64,000 bases of DNA from Euborellia annulipes (GCA_023213315.1 JAKCPI010006109.1:62001-126000), one strand, 5' to 3'; positions 34,209-46,795 are shown, numbered from the stretch's first letter. The notes: generated by a model from the letters alone, not told the origin. Made by a program: numbers and translations.

Positions 34209-34886
34209 GGGGATGTGCGATTATGGAAAAAAAAAAATTTTTTCGAATTTTTTATTCATAATCATAAACCTCTAAAATAGATTAATATTTAAATTTTTAT
34301 GACTTGTAGCTTAAAAAAAGGGAATCTAGTATTTTAATAGATAGCCATATACTCAGCCTATAAATTTTAAGCATAAAAAATTATAAAATCGAACTCGAGT
34401 TATAGAACCACTCCATCTATCCTTGAATAAATTTATTTTACTTTAGTGCCAAGGAAAGTATTGTTATCTCAAAAAATTTTGATTTCAACAGAAATACACA
34501 TTTTTTAAATATTAAACGTATGAAATTAATATATGTATCTATTAAGATAAAAGCTTATTTAGATTTTGAGATGAATAGCTTCACTTTAAGTGTATTTTTT
34601 ACGTTTCTATTTATTTATAATTAAAGAAAAAAAAAAATAAATCTAAGATATGAATGAATGAATGAATTGAAGATGTTGAAAGAAAAAAATGTTTTTTCAA
34701 ATTGTCATCTGTGTAGAAAAAATTTTAATCACAATAACACCCGAAATACATTTGAATAATTCAAAAAAAACAAACTCAAAAGAGAAGTTGAGTTCTTTTG
34801 AATTTGGTTGGCCTTTTGAAAACATTTCTTTATTAATGGGGGTAAAATATCCATATTTTATCTATGAGGAATAAGTAATTAGTTTT

Positions 34887-35350
34887 TTACTTTCTCTTAC
34901 CCATTTCTGTTAATTTATATAGAGATAATATATAGAGAAAGTATTAGATTCATGTCAAAAATTCGATGTCGAAAATTTGATGGAAATAAACGTTTTGAGG
35001 TCCCCTGAGTCCTGCAAATGGTCTGTCTATCTGACTGTAAGCAAAATATCTCAAGAATGAAAAGAGCGAGGAGGTTGAAATTTTATATTCAAGTTACGTA
35101 CCCCCCTAGCACCTAACACGAAGCTTTTGAACAAAATCGACCAAAGAGTACTAGTACTTTACTGATGTACTTTTTCAGTTTTATTTTCTCAAAATACGCA
35201 CTAACGATTTTGATTAAAATTCATAAATCAATTATTTTTTAGATTTTCTTTAAAATGTATATTCCCATTTTGTATAAAAAATTGTTTGAAACTCACTTTA
35301 TTCTTGTGCTTCAGAGGAAAGTTAGGAGAAAATCAATAATTGTAACAATT
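34887..35350 (+). repeat. dispersed family A, 3'-truncated copy
   Basis: It has the left hairpin region (TTTACTTTCTCTTACCC...AGAGAAAGTATTAG) and the core AGAGTACTAGTACTTTACTG at 35146. It ends after the AGGAAAGTTAGGAGAAA block, without the right hairpin. Confidence 0.8.
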
Positions 35351-36995
35351 CTATTTACTGTGTTGAGTGCGCACATAAAAAAGCCAAGTAAAAATCCTTT
35401 TCCCTACTAACATCAAATGTCTCAATTTCTTGAATGAAAAGCCTACTCTAGTTCTAACAAGTCATAATGAGAAATCAAAATATTAATAGAAATGCGGATT
35501 CTTAGTTGTGAATTGTACATATTGGCCAGAAAAAAATATCAAATTTTTGGATTGGAGTATTCAATCTTCTAAAATGTTTTTTTTTTTTTTTTTAATAACC
35601 CTACTTCTTTTTTACTTGGCCCCGGATTAACTATCCATTTGACCAGCTCCGTATTATGACTTTTTTTTAGAATTTTAAAATTAAGGAATAACCCTATTTA
35701 TACCTTAAATTTATTTTAATTAATAAAATAACATTGTCCTATTTCGTAAAATTTTAACAGCTACTAGAATTGAAGGTTGTGTGGGTTTGGGGGGGGGGGG
35801 GGGGTTTACTGTGCTTAGAATTTTTGCAGATGGAGGTGTTAGATATTGATAAAATAAAATAGAAAGTACAATATATATAAATTTAAAATTACAATATTCA
35901 ATATAAGAAAATTATCCATCTTATTCTCAAATTTTCTGATTTGATCGATTTGTGAACCGAAATCATTGATTGAGGTCTGGTCGTCTTATTTATAAAATAA
36001 ATCCTGAAAATAAAATATAGTTTCTACTTTATTTTATTAATATTCTGCACTTCATCCAAGCCTATTTCGTCTGAAAAATTTAAAAACTTTAAAAACACTA
36101 AATCATCAAAACCTTTCAGGGCCAATAAATCCCATGAATCTGAAATGGGCTGTAATCAAATTTTTTTTTTTTTGTACTTTATTAATATTTTCCTATCCTA
36201 TTTGCTTTTAAAATTTAAAATCTTGATTTTTTTTTTTTATTTAAATATTTTGAAAATTAAAAAAAATTTCATGTAAAATTTTGTCATAGATAAAGTCAAA
36301 AGAAAATATCTAATCGTTATTTTAAAAAAAATGCACTTTTTAAGATTTTTCTTTTTCTAAATTCATTTGTAGCCAATATGATTTTAAAAAAATATGATAC
36401 CACAATTCGATTATTGTTATCTATACTTTAAGCATAACGCATCCGCTGAATGATTAGCTTTCTTTATCTTCCACCCTTTAATTCTTTTCGTCATGTATTT
36501 CGAAGAAAGATAAATAAATTCGAATATTTGAATGGTCGTTCGTTTGTGACTTTACTTTTTTATGACTTAACCGGCCATTCAAGGATTTGAGTAAAAATAT
36601 TTTCAAAATTTTATGTTCATCTAAATCAGAGATTCTCATTTGAAGCCAGATGCGATCATGTAGCGAATTCATGTTTGAGATAAAAACAAAACAAAAATTA
36701 AAATTTCTAAATTAAAAAATTTTGCTTTTAAAATTAAATATAATTATCAAATACTTCTTTCATTTCTCTAATCAGAATTACTAATATCGTTCTTTGAATA
36801 ATTAGCAAAAGCTCTTATATCGAAAACTTTAATCGAATTCTTTTTAATTATTGCTTCAGATAAAATTCTTTTGGTTACCTTTAATAAAAAAAAAAATACC
36901 ATACTAGTGATCTCTTTCCTTTCGGAGATTCATGGAAAAAAATTTTCTTTTGACCTGCCGATATTTTAGAAGAATTCTATTTTAACTTAAATTTA
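35351..36995. other. no gene seen; G16 tract
   Basis: AT-rich sequence with a run of 16 G at 35789-35804. Several T runs follow. A 64-codon minus frame at 36478-36672 is not recognised. Confidence 0.4.
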
Positions 36996-37230
36996 AAGTA
37001 TCAACCATAGGCTCTAGATTCTACGTTATATATACAAGAAATTTAAAAAAACTACTCATAATTTCAATGATTTATTAAAAATCAACATTTTTAACCTTTT
37101 ATAAGTATTTCGAAACTTTTGTGTGATTTTCAGAAATGAAAAGAGTATCGAAATGCATATTAAGCTCCCAAATTCTAACAAATGAACAAAAATAACTTAC
37201 AAAGGAAAAATTTTCAAATGTTTATAATGA
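36996..37230. mobile_element. family B remnant, decayed
   Basis: The outer block CAACCATAGGCTCTAGATTC (about 37000) corresponds to the other B outer blocks. On the minus strand near 37100-37137, CTGAAAATCACAC..TTTCGAAATACTTATAAAAGG is a decayed hammerhead (core G changed to A, stem II broken). 37231-37689 is AT-rich and without a gene. Confidence 0.5.
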
Positions 37231-37689
37231 ATAGCTCCAAAGTACGCCGTTATACTCTCCTATAATAATAGTTATACTTATGATTTATAGAAAACTTCAC
37301 TAATTTTTGATATTAAGATTAAAACTTAAAAAAAGCGCTTTTCCATAAAGTTATTGACTTTAACGGGGCATATATGAGAAACATAAATAAATATTTTTAC
37401 ACTTTTCATAAGCATTTACTCTCAAATTTTATTATGTGAAACTTGTCTATATATTAATCATTAAATATTATTTGAATACAATTGTGTGAAAAACACCTAT
37501 AATAACCCAACTACTTTATTAATTTAAAAAATTAGTATAATAAAACAAAATTTTATTAAATATTGTTTCATAAATTCAAATTTGCGTGATTATCGAGTAA
37601 GCGAATATGCCCAAGAAAATATTTAAATTTTAGGTTATTTAATAAAAGAATTTTGTTTTCGGTTTAACTGTGGTTTATTTGTAAAGATT

Positions 37690-38290
37690 TACAACTAGAT
37701 TTAAACTATTTACCATGGGCACTAGTTGAAACATATATATATATATATATATATTAATATATATATATTGCTGAAATTTGATAAATTCTAATTCAACAAA
37801 ACAAATACTCTAGGTTATATGTTTCAAGAGTTTATTGAAATTAAAATTAAATTGAACACTTTATGTACATTAGTGTATAGTGTAATGTAGTCTTAGAAGA
37901 CTTCTGTGATAGCAACAATGCCGAAATATACATAAAGTGTTCAATTTAATTTTAATTTTAATAAAAAGTTAAAATGTTAATTTGATTTTAATTTTAATAA
38001 ATCTTGACTAACTTATAACTTAGATTAATTGTTTTTTGAATTAGAATTTATCAAATTTCAGCAATATATATATATATAAAGATTACAACGTTTCGGTCAT
38101 TCTTTATGTGGCCTTCTTCAAGTATTCAAATGAGATTGTCACAGATATAATAACCTTTGTAATATTAAGTGAATTGTTCCTGAAGAAGGTCACAGAATAA
38201 GTGACCCAAACGTTGTAATCTTTACAAATAAACGACAGTTAAACAGAAAATTTGTTTATTAATGATAACAACTATGAAATCCTAAACTCT
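37690..38290. mobile_element. composite of B-type palindromes (two nested foldbacks)
   Basis: An outer block TTTACCATGGGCACTAGTTG is followed by (AT)n at 37733-37752. Inverted arms are AATTTGATAAATTCTAATTC (37780) against GAATTAGAATTTATCAAATT (38038), and TTGAACACTTTATGTA against its complement (37929-37945). Within 38090-38215 a second inverted pair carries GAAGAAGGCCAC..GACCGAAACGTTGTAATC words facing each other. Both resemble decayed hammerheads: the minus copy has TTGAAGA instead of CTGAAGA, and the plus copy CAAA instead of GAAA. Confidence 0.55.
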
Positions 38291-39942
38291 TAATATATAT
38301 TGATAAAATTTCTCAAGTAAATATAAATAAATACCCTATTGCCATTTTTTTTTTTTTTTTTTTTGATTAATAAGAAACTAAAGCAAATAAAAATAACATT
38401 GTGATTTACTCATAAATAAAAAAATAAATAAATAAAATTAATTTTTATATTTTATATATATAAAACTGTCTTAAAAAATGCTAGGTTATTTAAATTTTTT
38501 CGTATTCATGACGTCATTCATAAAAAATGACTAGTCGATGTAGACTTGTTAAGCTGAAATTCAGGTTTCATTTCTATAAGAAATAAAAGAAAAATCCAAG
38601 ATTTATTTACACCGATCAAAAAGTAATTTCATTCTTAACAATAGTGGAGAACCTGCGAACTTGCAACATGGCAAAAGACGAGGCAAGAAAGAATAGAGAA
38701 AAACAACTCCGAAGCAATGGATGCTTGGAAACAACTTTTTGAAACCACCACATATAAATTTTTAATCATACTTTCAAAAACTTTTTAAGTTGTTATTTTC
38801 CCTTGACATCAACGAAATATATTGCCACTGAGGATGTCAACTAAAAGTTATTGAAATTGAAATAAATTATTAATAATTATATATAAATCAAAAAGGCCTC
38901 TTACTCAATCATTCAAAATAAAAAATTCAGGATATGTTTAAGGGACTCTTGACTTAAATTATAGGTTATAATAGCCAAAGGGAGGTGAGCGCTGCGATAT
39001 TACTCCGACTATAATATTAAAATATTATAATGTATTACATATAAACTGAAGCCTTCCATCTCTCTCTTAATTTTTGAGATTTTTTTATAACATTTAAAAT
39101 ATAAGGTATGAAGTATCCATACATTACTTCCATGTCAGTAATATATATGATATAAAAAACCTCATTTAAATATATATGTTTAGAGCCCCTAGCTTCTCTC
39201 TCTCACAAATTACTAGTCCTAATTAAATAGCTTTCTTGTATATAAAGACTTAAAAAAAAACAACAAATATTCTACTGATCACGGAAAAATAAATTAGATG
39301 CGTAAAATATAGAATATATTATTAGAAATTTTATTATTTTAGAAAAAATATGTACGCTACTTGTTTGACTCGTTTTATTTTACGTTAATTTTACTACGTT
39401 AATATTACTTGTATGTTTAAGTCCTGAATCTAATGGAACAGTGCAAAATAAAATACTGTTTGTATTCAATGTTAAGGTTCGAGCTGCTTTAGTATTATTG
39501 TCAACTGTCAAAATTTTATAATAAAATTAGACGGAAGGCCGAAATAAATAAATCGGTTGAAGAAATTCAGTGTTTGTAGATAGACAACTTCTTTAATGAC
39601 GTTTTCAATTTATTTGCTCTAAAGTGGGAAAAATTGTAAATTTGTAATCATACATGAACTAATTTTTGCAATCTATGGTAGGCCTATTCATTGGATCAAA
39701 ATAGTCCCGTCAAAGGCTGCATAATTATTTTAATAAATAAATTAAAATTTTCACATCTTTTTGTACATAAAATTAATAAATTAATTTTATTAAAACAAAA
39801 TTTAATATTATATAAAAATATCGGAATTGATTAATTTGAATATCCCAACGCAAATATAAATATACAATTCTACGGTCATTATGACCTGAGAATTTTTCAA
39901 CAATCATATTACCATAGCGGGAAAATAATATTTATACATATA
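38291..39942. other. no confirmed gene; hammerhead-like trace at 38829-38862
   Basis: CCACTGAGGATGTCAACTAA followed by GTTATTGAAATTG keeps CTGAGGA and GAAA with an imperfect stem II and no clear stem I. Upstream, 38655-38745 is less AT-rich and has a 24-codon frame from ATGGCAAAAGACG. This may be a decayed end of a larger Penelope-like element. The rest is AT-rich. Confidence 0.35.
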
Positions 39943-40090
39943 CAGTGGAATCCTGATATATCGTATCCCGATTATTCGTATTTCCGGCTAATTCGTACAA
40001 ATTTGCCAGTCCCCAGAGAAAATTTTTTTTTAATTTGTACTTCCAATATTTCGTACCAAACCGTCCGCCCGGTGACCATACGAATTATCG
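39943..40090 (+). mobile_element. pogo/Tigger-like fragment
   Basis: TA then CAGTGGAATCCTGATATATC resembles the CAGTGGA..CTCGAT ends of pogo-type elements. The words TTCGTATTTCC, TTCGTACC and ACGAATTATCGTA follow. The right boundary is cut by a family A copy, so only one end is seen. Confidence 0.45.
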
Positions 40091-40692
40091 TAAAAAATAG
40101 TTGATTTATGAATTTTAATCGAAATCGTTAGATCCGATTTTGAGAAATTCGAAAAAAAAAACTGAAAAAGTACTTCAGTAAAGTACTAAAACTTTTTGGC
40201 CAAATTTGTTCAAAAGCTTATTTTTGGTGTCCGGGATATTAATAATAGCTCTATGGAAGGAAGAACCGAAAAGTGAATTTGAAATATTTTCAATGAAGTA
40301 CAAGAGTAAAGTGTACTTCAAAAGATTTTAAGGGCAAAATGAGAATATACATTTTAAAGAGCATGTAAAAAATAACTGATTTTTTGGAAATTTTTGGAAT
40401 TTTTATCTAAATCATTTTGAGAAAATCGAAAAAAACTGAAAAAATATATCAGTAAAGTACTAGTACTTTTTGGCAGATTTTGTTCCAAAGCATATTTTGA
40501 GTGTCCGGGAGGGTCCCTAACTTAAATATAAAATTTCAATCCGGTAGCTCTCAATTCCTTCATGCTTAAAGTCGTTACACACAGACAGATCAATTTGCGG
40601 GACCCCCTTTTTTGGACTCAGAGGATCTTGTATATCCATCTAAATCTCGACATGACCGCAGTATATTACATATATAAGTAAGAGAAAGTAAT
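40091..40692 (-). repeat. two family A pieces in tandem
   Basis: A first antisense piece (core AAAGTACTAAAACTTTTTGG, 40170) ends near 40240. It is followed directly by a second that starts at GCTCTATGGAAGGAAGAACC (long-type mark) and continues through its own core (40454-40470) to ACATATATAAGTAAGAGAAAGT at 40690. The pair looks like a partial duplication. Confidence 0.75.
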
Positions 40693-41609
40693 ATATATTC
40701 TGTATAAAAAAATATATAAATTATATATCTAAAAAAAATATATATTTTTAAAATTTTTTATATTTAATCTATAACATCTAAATTCTAATTAGGTTTAGGA
40801 CAATAGTTGCCCTAGAAATTTTTAGAAGGCATTTAAAAAAAAAACTTGATTAGAAAGAATTTTTATTGATAAAAAAAAAAAAAAACGTTTAGCATTGTTG
40901 TCAGGCCCGAATTCCGGTTTGATATCTCGTAAGATTTAAAGTAATTTTATGATTAACAATGGTGGCTTGTTGTATGTTGGCCAGAAGAAGAAGAAGAGAG
41001 CCTCCAAGCATAGAAAAGCTAGTCAAAAGCATCGGGAGGGGGAGAAACGTGCAGCCTATGAATAAATCAAAGGCATCTTATATAATTTAAGGGTTTTCTA
41101 ACTGGTCCCTGGTCCATGCCGAGAGAAGAAGAGATGAAGTGGCCTGAGAGAGAAGAGACCCTGCAGACAACAAGTGGAAGAAGAAGATGAAGAAGAAGTA
41201 TGCGCGCTCGCATCTGGCCAGCCTTTTATTCAGAGATGTCGCGGCCAATGGCATGTCTTGGCCCGAACATCTTCGGGGGCTTCGGACTTAGGAGTTCGGA
41301 ATTCGGACCTCTCGCTCTCTCGCTCTCTACAGCTCTCGCTCCAGGCTCCAGGCTCAGAAATCACGGAGATCATCATCATGCCACGAGGTTTTATATTAGT
41401 CAGAGGCAATAAAAAAAAAAAAAAAAAAGGAAAAAAACTAGAGATACTTGAGAATTTTTTGGATATATAATTAAATATAAATATTTTATGATATATTATT
41501 CTGATCGAATATATTTAGAATATGTTTGCGATTTACATTAAAGAGAATAAAAGAAAATATGTATCATTCATTTCATAAAAAATTTCTCATTCAACATTTA
41601 ATAAATTTT
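40693..41609. other. no confirmed gene; GC-rich, GA-repeat island at 40970-41400
   Basis: The island contains GA/AGA tracts (41120-41195), GCGCGCTCGCATCTGGCCAG, TCTTCGGGGGCTTCGG and a CTCGCTCTCTCGCTCTCTAC run (41310-41330) that offers GAGA-type sites on the minus strand. Two plus frames of 98 and 70 codons overlap here and are probably products of the GC-rich purine sequence. A promoter or 5' UTR is possible. Confidence 0.3.
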
Positions 41610-41617
41610 CGATAAAA

Positions 41618-41842
41618 GAGTTTTTTTTTTAACACTTTTTTTAACACTCACACTTTTTTCCCACTCACACTCACAGTTTTTCGGCAAATTAGGCCATATA
41701 AGACTTTGAAAGATACCAGGGTCCAGACATTCTTATTTAGATACCAAATGGCTTAAATAAAATCCTCGGATTGCCTGGGATCCGAACCCGCGACCCTTAG
41801 TATAGAAGGCCAGCATGCTAGTCACTACACCAATCCCGAGGA
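41618..41842 (-). mobile_element. tRNA-derived SINE, copy 1
   Basis: On the minus strand the head (41842-41763) is tRNA-like. TCCTCGG pairs with CCGAGGA as a 7-bp acceptor stem. The A box is TGGTGTAGTGACTAGC, the B box is GGGTTCGGATCCC (41789-41777), and an anticodon-like loop CTATACT sits on a CCTT/AAGG stem. The body continues to a tail of (AGTGTGAG)-like words and A runs. CGATAAAA flanks both sides (41610-41617, 41843-41850), an 8-bp target duplication. Confidence 0.8.
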
Positions 41843-42162
41843 CGATAAAAATATTGGAAATAGAAAATTTGATTTCATAAAAAATTTATGAAGATATTTG
41901 TGGGTTGACACATTTTTGAAGTTAATTGATAGAAAATTTTCTCGGATTTTATACCTATTTTAAAAGAATTGTTATATATTAAATAAATAAATAAACAGTT
42001 AGGTAATTTATAAATTTTAATTTAAAAATATTTTTCAACTAGAGCCAACAGTCGAAATGTTAATAGAATATTAAAAATTTGACTTAGTAATTATTAAATT
42101 TTTAATTCATTCTTTTAAACAACATTTGATGAAAATTTTTTCTATTTTTGTTTCCCTGCGTA

Positions 42163-42757
42163 TATATGTATATATATAGAGAGAAAGTACCGGATTCATG
42201 TCGAAAATTCAATGTAAGATTGTGATGGATATACATGATTTGAGGTCCCCTGAGTCCAAAAAAGTGGTTTCCGCAACATGGACTGCTGTCTGTGTGTGAA
42301 CAAAATATCTCAAGAACGAAAAGAGCTAGGCGGTTGAAATTTTATATTTAAGTTCGACACCCCTGGGACGTGACAAGAAGCTTTTAAACAAAATGGGCCT
42401 CAAAGTACTAGTACTTTACTGATGCACTTTTTCAGTTTGATTCAATTTCCTCAAAATTCGCTTTAACGATTTTGATTAAAATTCAAAAATCAATTATTTT
42501 TTAGATGCTCTTTAAAATGTACATTCTCATTTTGCCATTGAAATCTTTTGAAGCACAATTTACTTCATAGGAAAGATAGGAGAAATGGTTGACAAAATAT
42601 AAATATTTTCCCATGTTTATAAATTTAACATCTTGAATTCAAATGTACCGTACTGTCGTAAACTAAATATATATCGACACAAAAATATCTGGTGTGGCAA
42701 GCACAGAACACAACTTTCTATTATTGTATGCTGTGCGACCAGTCACACCAGATTTTT
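42163..42757 (+). repeat. dispersed family A, short-type complete copy
   Basis: It has the left end ATATATAGAGAGAAAGTACCGG, the core AAAGTACTAGTACTTTACTG at 42404, the AGGAAAGATAGGAGAAATGG block and the right hairpin ending CAGTCACACCAGA at 42752. Confidence 0.85.
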
Positions 42758-44207
42758 ATCCTTTGTAGTCTTCTAATCATAAAGAATTATTTAAGAATTT
42801 TTTTTTTTTCAAATGTTGCTTATTGAAAATGTTGAATAAAATAATTTTGTATTGAGTTTCGGGGGAGGATGGGGGGCGGGCACTTGCCCTTAACTCTGGA
42901 AAAATTAGGGTAAACTTGCACAAAATATTTTAAAATAATTATAAAATTGTAAATAAGTTACTATTATCTCAAAAAAAAAAAAAAAAACTTTTGCACCTCC
43001 TGCTGGTGCCCATGTGGGTATTTCAAATTAATACTTTAGAAGATATTTTAATTTTTCAAATTTGAATTTCAAATGAAGTACTACTTCGGTGGTTGTCAGT
43101 TTAGTGGCAGTTTAACCGCGATGTGTTTTTCACCTGCTTATGAACCGCGCGTGTGATATAAGAAATATAAATAAGCTTTTATTTATTTATTTTTGTTATG
43201 TTGTAATACATAAATTATACCAATTTTAAACATAGCCTGGGATCTTGTCTAAGAGCGACACCAAAAATTTAATAAAGAAAATTTATTTAATAGCAAAAAT
43301 GGGCAGTGTCAGATTAAGTGATTAGAATATTCTTTGCCTGGGAATGATAGTAATAATTTTTTTTTTTTTAATAAGTTATTTTCTTACTATAAGCTGATTA
43401 ATAAAAATATCATTTTTATCGTTTAAAATGACCTTTTCTTTTTGAAAAATTTGATATGCGTCATCCTCATTCGTCTCGAATTTCACAGATGTTGAATGTT
43501 TCTTTGTAAGTTTATAATTCATAAAGACATTCAAAGCATTTAGTTGTTGATCATTTTTAGATTTAAATATGTACAAGTAACAAGATTAATATATTACATT
43601 GAGGAAGAGGATTTTGTTTTGGATTTTCTCATATAACTTTTAAAAAAGGAATTTTTTTGCGATATTGTTGACTATTTATACTCTTTTTATTTATATTAAT
43701 ATAGATTATATTCTTTGAATATTGATATTGATTTAAAGTTAAAGAGTATATTGATTCGATACAAAATTCTCTTTGTTCATAACTATAGTAAGATATTTTA
43801 GGTATTCCCTTTCTTTGAATTAAAATTCTCATTATATGCGTCAGTCTACAAAAAATTGACTTGCTTTTCTGACAAGAATCAACAGGTATGGCTTTCTAAG
43901 CATACTTGAGCATACGAACGTGAGTGCGAATTCAGTAGTGAGAGAATTACTTCCGAGGTAACAAGAAAGAACTGCGCGATGCTTTTCATGGAAATTTATT
44001 GTTGAAGTAAGCCATTTCGGAGGTAACATGGGTAGATTTTGAAATAAGGGCTTTTCTCCTCAACTACCTTTCCTTTTTAGGTAGATTTCTTTTCTCTTTT
44101 ATTCTAATCTTATTTATTTTATTTATAATATACTTAAATCCTAAATTAATATAGACTTTTTATATCCCGGGAGATTAATCAAAGCAATTTTGAGATTACT
44201 TTTTAAA
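42758..44207. other. no gene seen
   Basis: AT-rich sequence with a C-type trace at 42858-42890 (GGGGGAGGATGGGGGGCGGG). In 43890-44030 a minus frame of 62 codons contains the near repeats GTTACCTCCGAAATGG and GTTACCTCGGAAGTAA. Nothing recognisable is encoded. Confidence 0.35.
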
Positions 44208-44940
44208 AATTTACTTACTTATAGTATAGTATAGTGAGAAAGTATTTCGATCATGTCCAAAATTTGATGTCGAAATTTCGATGGAAATGCATTTTTTGAA
44301 GTCCCTTAAGTTCAAAAAAGTGGGTCCCGCAAATTGGTCTGTCTGTGGGTATGTGTCTGTGAACAAAATATCTCAACAACATAAAGAACTAAGAGGTTGA
44401 AATTTTATATTTAAGTTAGCTACCCCCTGGGACGTGACACGAAGCTTTTGAACAAAATTGCCCAAAAAGTATTAGTACTTTACTAATGTATCTTTTCAGT
44501 TTTTTTCGATTTTCTCAAAATTTGCTCTAACGATTTTGATTAAAATTCACAAATCTACTATTTTTTAGATTCTCTTTAAAAAGTATATCAGTAAAAATTT
44601 TCGTAAAAATTGTTTGAAGTACACTTTACTGATGTTGTATTTCAGATTTTTCAAATTCACTTTCCGGCTATTTCTTCCATAGAAGCAATGTTAAATTCCT
44701 ATGGGGATTTGCATGTAAATTTTGATTCCAAAGGGGGTCCCCTTTAGAACTTTTTACACATTTAAAAAATTTTTTTCCTTTTCTTATGAAATTTAGTATT
44801 TATTTAGGATTCTCTATTGTATATAAAATATCCAAATATGAGATTAAAATTTTGAAAAATAATCATAGTTTATTTCAAGCAGTCAACATTTAAAATACAC
44901 AGAGCCTATAGGAATTTTGAACCAATTTACTTTTTTACTT
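44208..44940 (+). repeat. dispersed family A, long-type, right end missing
   Basis: It has the left end GTGAGAAAGTATTTCGATC, the core AAAGTATTAGTACTTTAC at 44466, GGCTATTTCTTCCATAGAAG and AGTCAACATTTAAAATACAC. It stops near 44940 before the hairpin. Confidence 0.8.
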
Positions 44941-45805
44941 ATTTTATAAATATTAAATTTACTAACAATTTGTTTTATGATATCTCTTGGAAATATGAAA
45001 AATTTTAGTACCTTTCAAATTTATAAAAAAATTAACTTAATATTTATTTAATAATTAAAACAAGCGAAAAAAATTCGCCATTTAAATATTAGTATCCTGT
45101 TCCCTCTGCTTTTATATTTTTCTTCAACTGGACAAGAAATTAATGAGATGATGGATTGACTGAAATATCTCATGGATTATATAGGATTAAGAATAGAAAG
45201 ATAGAGTACATTTGGAAACTCAAGAGAGATGCAATGAGTCAATGTCAAAACGTGCACCAGCTGAGGAGCTTATCTGGAGTCTGGGGTCTGGAGCCTGGAG
45301 TCTGGGACTCCGACCCCTCCGCCCCTCTGACCCCCAATCACTTCCTCTGCTTTCATATTTCATTTTAAAATGTCGCTAGTTTTGATTGATACTTATTTTT
45401 CGACTCGTGGGGGGAATTTATTAACAAATTTTTGGTCTATGAATTTATTTGTATCAACGACGGACAATTTATTAGTATTTTTTTTTTTTTTACAAAAAAA
45501 AATTAACGTTTTATAGCATCGTAACTCACATTGAGTTTTATTTTTTCTAAATTTAATAATTGATAAAATATTCAATAAAAATTGAAAAATACAGCCATTA
45601 AAGTTGTATATCCGGTTTGTTGATAATGACCAAAGTTGATGTGATTAAGATAAAAAAAATAAAAGTTGTTAAATGTATATTTTGAAGTTAATTGGTCAAG
45701 TACAAGAAAGCTTACTCACAAATGCGGATACATCACAGTGAATTAGTGAAATTTGTGAACATTTGAATAATTGATAATTTGTTTCTCGTATTTAAATTAA
45801 GGGTC
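44941..45805. other. no gene seen; CTGG-type short direct repeats at 45270-45320
   Basis: TGGAGTCTGGGGTCTGGAGC followed by CTGGAGTCTGGGACTCC is a short degenerate tandem. The surrounding 70-codon frame has no recognisable features. The rest is AT-rich. Confidence 0.35.
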
Positions 45806-45920
45806 CAGAGCCGTAGTTAGGGGATATGAGGGCCTAAAGGGTTTAAATTATAAATAAAGAGAAATATATTGATGATAAAAATTATAAAATTTATCTCGGA
45901 TCATCCAAAAAAATTTCGTT
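45806..45920 (+). repeat. family C fragment
   Basis: CAGAGCCGTAGTTAGGGG begins the copy and CTCGGATCATCCAAAAAAAT ends it. The terminal mirror is missing. 45921-46313 has no gene. Confidence 0.5.
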
Positions 45921-46313
45921 TCGTCAAATTTGATTTGATTACTTAAGAAATATTTTATCAAGTTCTTGGTTTAAAAAATTTTTTTTTTAACCGGTTTTTA
46001 CGGAAGTAGCATTTTGGCCTTCTCTCTTCTACAAGGGAGTCGCTAATTAAAGAAGAATTTTACAAAGGGCTGGCCGATCCTCCCTAAATTTCACCGCTCA
46101 CGTCCTTGTTTTCAAGGAAAAAAAAATTAATACACTAAAATAAAAATATATTTACCCGACGTTTTTGTTTGTAATCTTTTATTAATAAAATCTACGTCTG
46201 GGGGTTTAATAAATATTTAAGACTTTTTTTTTAACGCTCTCTGAGGACTGATTCGCTTCACATTTATAATAAATTTCTAATCTTGAATTAATATTTTCAT
46301 TCTTTTGTTCTAG

Positions 46314-46392
46314 TTGGAATTTTATAACAAGAGTCGCCTCTTCACTCTGTCCACATCAAATTCGTACTCTCCAGGATATCCCTTCAAAATTG
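46314..46392 (+). CDS. candidate internal exon a (79 bp), unrecognised gene
   Basis: A strong acceptor (TTTTCATTCTTTTGTTCTAG, ending 46313) and a consensus donor GTAAGT (46393) bracket 79 bp of balanced composition in AT-rich sequence. Frame 3 has a stop. Frames 1 and 2 are open. Frame 2 (one base completing the previous codon) leaves phase 0, which is what the next candidate exon at 58381 needs. In that frame it reads SSLCPHQIRTLQDIPSKL near its end. No domain is recognised. If joined to 58381, the intron is about 12 kb and full of transposons. The other frame would break that join. Confidence 0.45.
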
Positions 46393-46719
46393 GTAAGTAA
46401 AAAAAGCAAAATTCTGATAATTTAAAAAATGATTATTTCATTTTTTTTTTAATCCACTCACTGCATTTATCGCATTTGGTTATTTAGTAAATATATACCA
46501 TAGAAACGTCTTTATTATGTGTTAATTGAGAGATGCAGAGTAATTAGAGATAATTAATAAACCTGTTAATATTAATTATTTCTATTTTTTCATTTTTTTC
46601 ACAATTGAAGGAATTATTCTTAAAAAGCTTACATTACAAAAAAATTGATTCAAATAAAAGTTCGAATAATTATCATCTATATAATAATCCGGTATTTATT
46701 AGTTTCCTTTATGTTAATA

Positions 46720-46795
46720 TACTGTATATCTCGAGAGAAAGTATTGGATTCATGTCAAAAATATTGAGATTTTTTCATTTTGAGATGTTACTTAT
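46720..46795 (+). repeat. family A fragment, left end only
   Basis: CTGTATATCTCGAGAGAAAGTATTGGATTC followed by ATGTCAAAAATATTGAGATTTT, then unrelated sequence. Confidence 0.6.

Noticed and set aside
41763..41842. A genuine tRNA gene
   Set aside because: tRNA-like head only. It continues into a SINE body and tail with target duplications, and a second copy with the same body exists.
43841..44029. 62-codon minus frame with internal near repeats
   Set aside because: Short, unrecognised, no splice sites. The repeated GTTACCTC words are too few to define a feature.
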